From positions 1-8,713 of the forward strand of contig JAPKDN010000097.1 in the NCBI GenBank assembly GCA_028822575.1: a stretch of DNA of 8,713 nucleotides, written 5' to 3'. Position 1 is the stretch's first letter. The number at the start of each line of letters is the position of its first letter. Both the position numbers and the translations under genes were made by a program. Below the pieces are notes generated by a model that had not been told where the DNA came from, made no database searches, and saw only the letters and a program-made list of their open reading frames with translations. Below are positions 8,054 to 8,713 of this stretch, piece after piece. The stretch is from Alphaproteobacteria bacterium. Its GTDB lineage: Bacteria > Pseudomonadota > Alphaproteobacteria > Thalassobaculales > Thalassobaculaceae.

Positions 8054-8131
8054 GGCGGGTGTAGCTCAGGTGGTTAGAGCGCCAGATTGTGATTCTGGAA
8101 GTCGGGGGTTCAAGTCCCCTCACTCGCCCCA
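8054..8131 (+). tRNA. tRNA-His (anticodon GTG)
   Basis: The cloverleaf is complete. The acceptor stem pairs GCGGGTG (8055-8061) with CACTCGC (8121-8127), with one G-T pair. The D-stem is GCTC/GAGC (8064-8067, 8077-8080), the anticodon stem CCAGA/TCTGG around GTG at 8089-8091, and the T-stem 8104-8108 with 8116-8120 around TTCAAGT. The discriminator is C at 8128, followed by an encoded CCA (8129-8131). G at 8054 is the extra G-1 opposite C73, the classic identity element of bacterial tRNA-His. The downstream sequence is pyrimidine-rich but has no separate hairpin. Confidence 0.97.
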
Positions 8132-8150
8132 CTTTCCCTCTCTTATTGAG

Positions 8151-8516
8151 CTAATGCTTTGATGTCGCGCGCCAGCCGGCGACGCCGAGCAGCAACCAAC
8201 CACTTATGAAGCCCACCCCACCCACGGGCGCGACCGGTATCCGTGTATCCGCTAGCACGCCGAGATAGATCGAGCCTGAAAAACAAACGATCGAGACCAG
8301 GAACACGCACGCCGCCGCTACCGCGAGGCCTCCGGCGCGCTCCGCCAGGACCAAGGCCAGACCGGCGGCGATGGCATGGATGAGATGATACCGAACCCCG
8401 GTCTCGAACGCGGCGATCTCGCCACCAGGAGGGTCTTTTAAAACATGTGCTCCCAGGGCACCGAGAATGATCGCGGCACATCCAAAAACACCCATAATTA
8501 ACCATAATATTTTCAT
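8151..8516 (-). CDS. DUF423 family small inner-membrane protein (YgdD-like)
   Basis: This 121-residue hydrophobic protein has four predicted membrane helices near residues 3-25, 40-59, 64-88 and 97-115. Conserved DUF423 features are visible: ILGALGAHVL (17-26), YHLIHAIA (43-50), FSGSIYLGVL (79-88) and APVGGVGFISGWLLL (96-110). The biochemical role of the family is unknown. The start at 8516 gives the usual family N-terminus but has no Shine-Dalgarno, with an A/T-rich leader instead. It is convergent with tRNA-His, whose 3' end is only 19 nt away, and divergent from the gene that begins at 8700. Confidence 0.9.
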   Translation of the reverse strand: MKILWLIMGVFGCAAIILGALGAHVLKDPPGGEIAAFETGVRYHLIHAIAAGLALVLAERAGGLAVAAACVFLVSIVCFSGSIYLGVLADTRIPVAPVGGVGFISGWLLLGVAGWRATSKH

Positions 8517-8541
8517 AAAAATTGCTATATACAGAGCTTTA

Positions 8542-8559
8542 TAGATTTTTCCTAATCTA
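8542..8559. repeat. Inverted repeat in the AT-rich leader of the DUF423 gene
   Basis: TAGATT and AATCTA are perfect 6-bp arms around six bases, in a region of about 60 bp that is far more AT-rich than its surroundings and contains TATA-like strings. It could be an operator or part of the DUF423 promoter. No T-run is placed as a terminator would need on either strand. Confidence 0.35.
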
Positions 8560-8627
8560 AAAAATTAAAAATGATCAGTGGTTTGTCTCATGAGGTTTAA
8601 ACGCTGTCTCGACCCATCCTTGGGTTT

Positions 8628-8640
8628 CGTGTCTGACACG
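8628..8640. promoter_or_regulatory. Perfect palindrome upstream of the right-edge gene
   Basis: CGTGTC-T-GACACG is a 6+1+6 perfect palindrome 59 bp before the plus-strand start at 8700, a suitable place for a regulator site. No matching -35/-10 pair could be assigned. Confidence 0.3.
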
Positions 8641-8699
8641 GTTCACTTAGGGTCGCATGATCGTCGGTTCGGCGCGAGACCTGGAAATAGGAGAGGGCG

Positions 8700-8713
8700 A
8701 TGGATATGCCGGG
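8700..8713 (+). CDS. Start of an unidentified plus-strand gene (truncated by window)
   Basis: An AGGAG ribosome site (8689-8693, within AGGAGAGGG) is followed six bases later by ATG at 8700 and the codons for Met-Asp-Met-Pro before the window ends. The second ATG at 8706 is an alternative start. Only four full codons are visible, so the product cannot be named. The strong ribosome site and the 183-nt spacer from DUF423 make it a likely real gene. Confidence 0.5.

Noticed and set aside
8542..8559. Inverted repeat as an intrinsic terminator
   Set aside because: The A/T run is on the wrong side for minus-strand transcripts and would be an A-run for plus-strand transcripts, and the stem is AT-rich.

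Overview
The window reads as ordinary chromosomal DNA from a GC-rich alphaproteobacterium, most likely near the Rhodospirillales. Three things support this. The PII protein and type I glutamine synthetase are adjacent in the order glnB-glnA, behind a sigma-54-type promoter. The Nudix and Pit proteins look alphaproteobacterial. The tRNA-His has a template-encoded G-1 opposite C73, which argues against the Rhizobiales/Rhodobacterales/Caulobacterales clade that lost this pair. The placement is inference from remembered family features, not from a search.

Layout. Positions 1-6683 are read entirely on the minus strand. In transcription order they hold a Nudix hydrolase, a PHO4/Pit phosphate transporter, a class I aminotransferase, glnB, glnA, a strong intrinsic terminator, and then a TPR-sulfotransferase that runs off the left edge. 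A 153-nt divergent intergenic region (6684-6836) separates this block from a plus-strand aminotransferase of the kynurenine/methionine (YbdL-like) type. A tRNA-His gene with its own promoter follows. Next comes a convergent minus-strand DUF423 membrane protein, then an AT-rich divergent spacer and the first few codons of a plus-strand gene cut by the right edge.

How the genes fit together. glnB and glnA are the core of nitrogen assimilation: the PII sensor and the enzyme it indirectly controls by adenylylation. The conserved uridylylation tyrosine (PII Tyr51) and adenylylation tyrosine (GS Tyr398) are both present. The -24/-12 promoter upstream of glnB predicts NtrC/RpoN control. The Nudix-pit pair looks like a phosphate-related unit. 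In front of it lie four 7-bp repeats at exact 11-bp spacing, with 4-bp spacers, in the form of a PhoB (Pho box) array that ends only 6 bp before the Nudix start codon. That position would suit repression of a low-affinity phosphate transporter under phosphate starvation.

No mobile element, CRISPR array or phage gene was seen, and I found no clearly novel multi-gene system. The points most worth checking are the Pho-box-like array, the glnB sigma-54 promoter, the altered Nudix box, the hairpins between pit and the aminotransferase, and two perfect palindromes in promoter regions.
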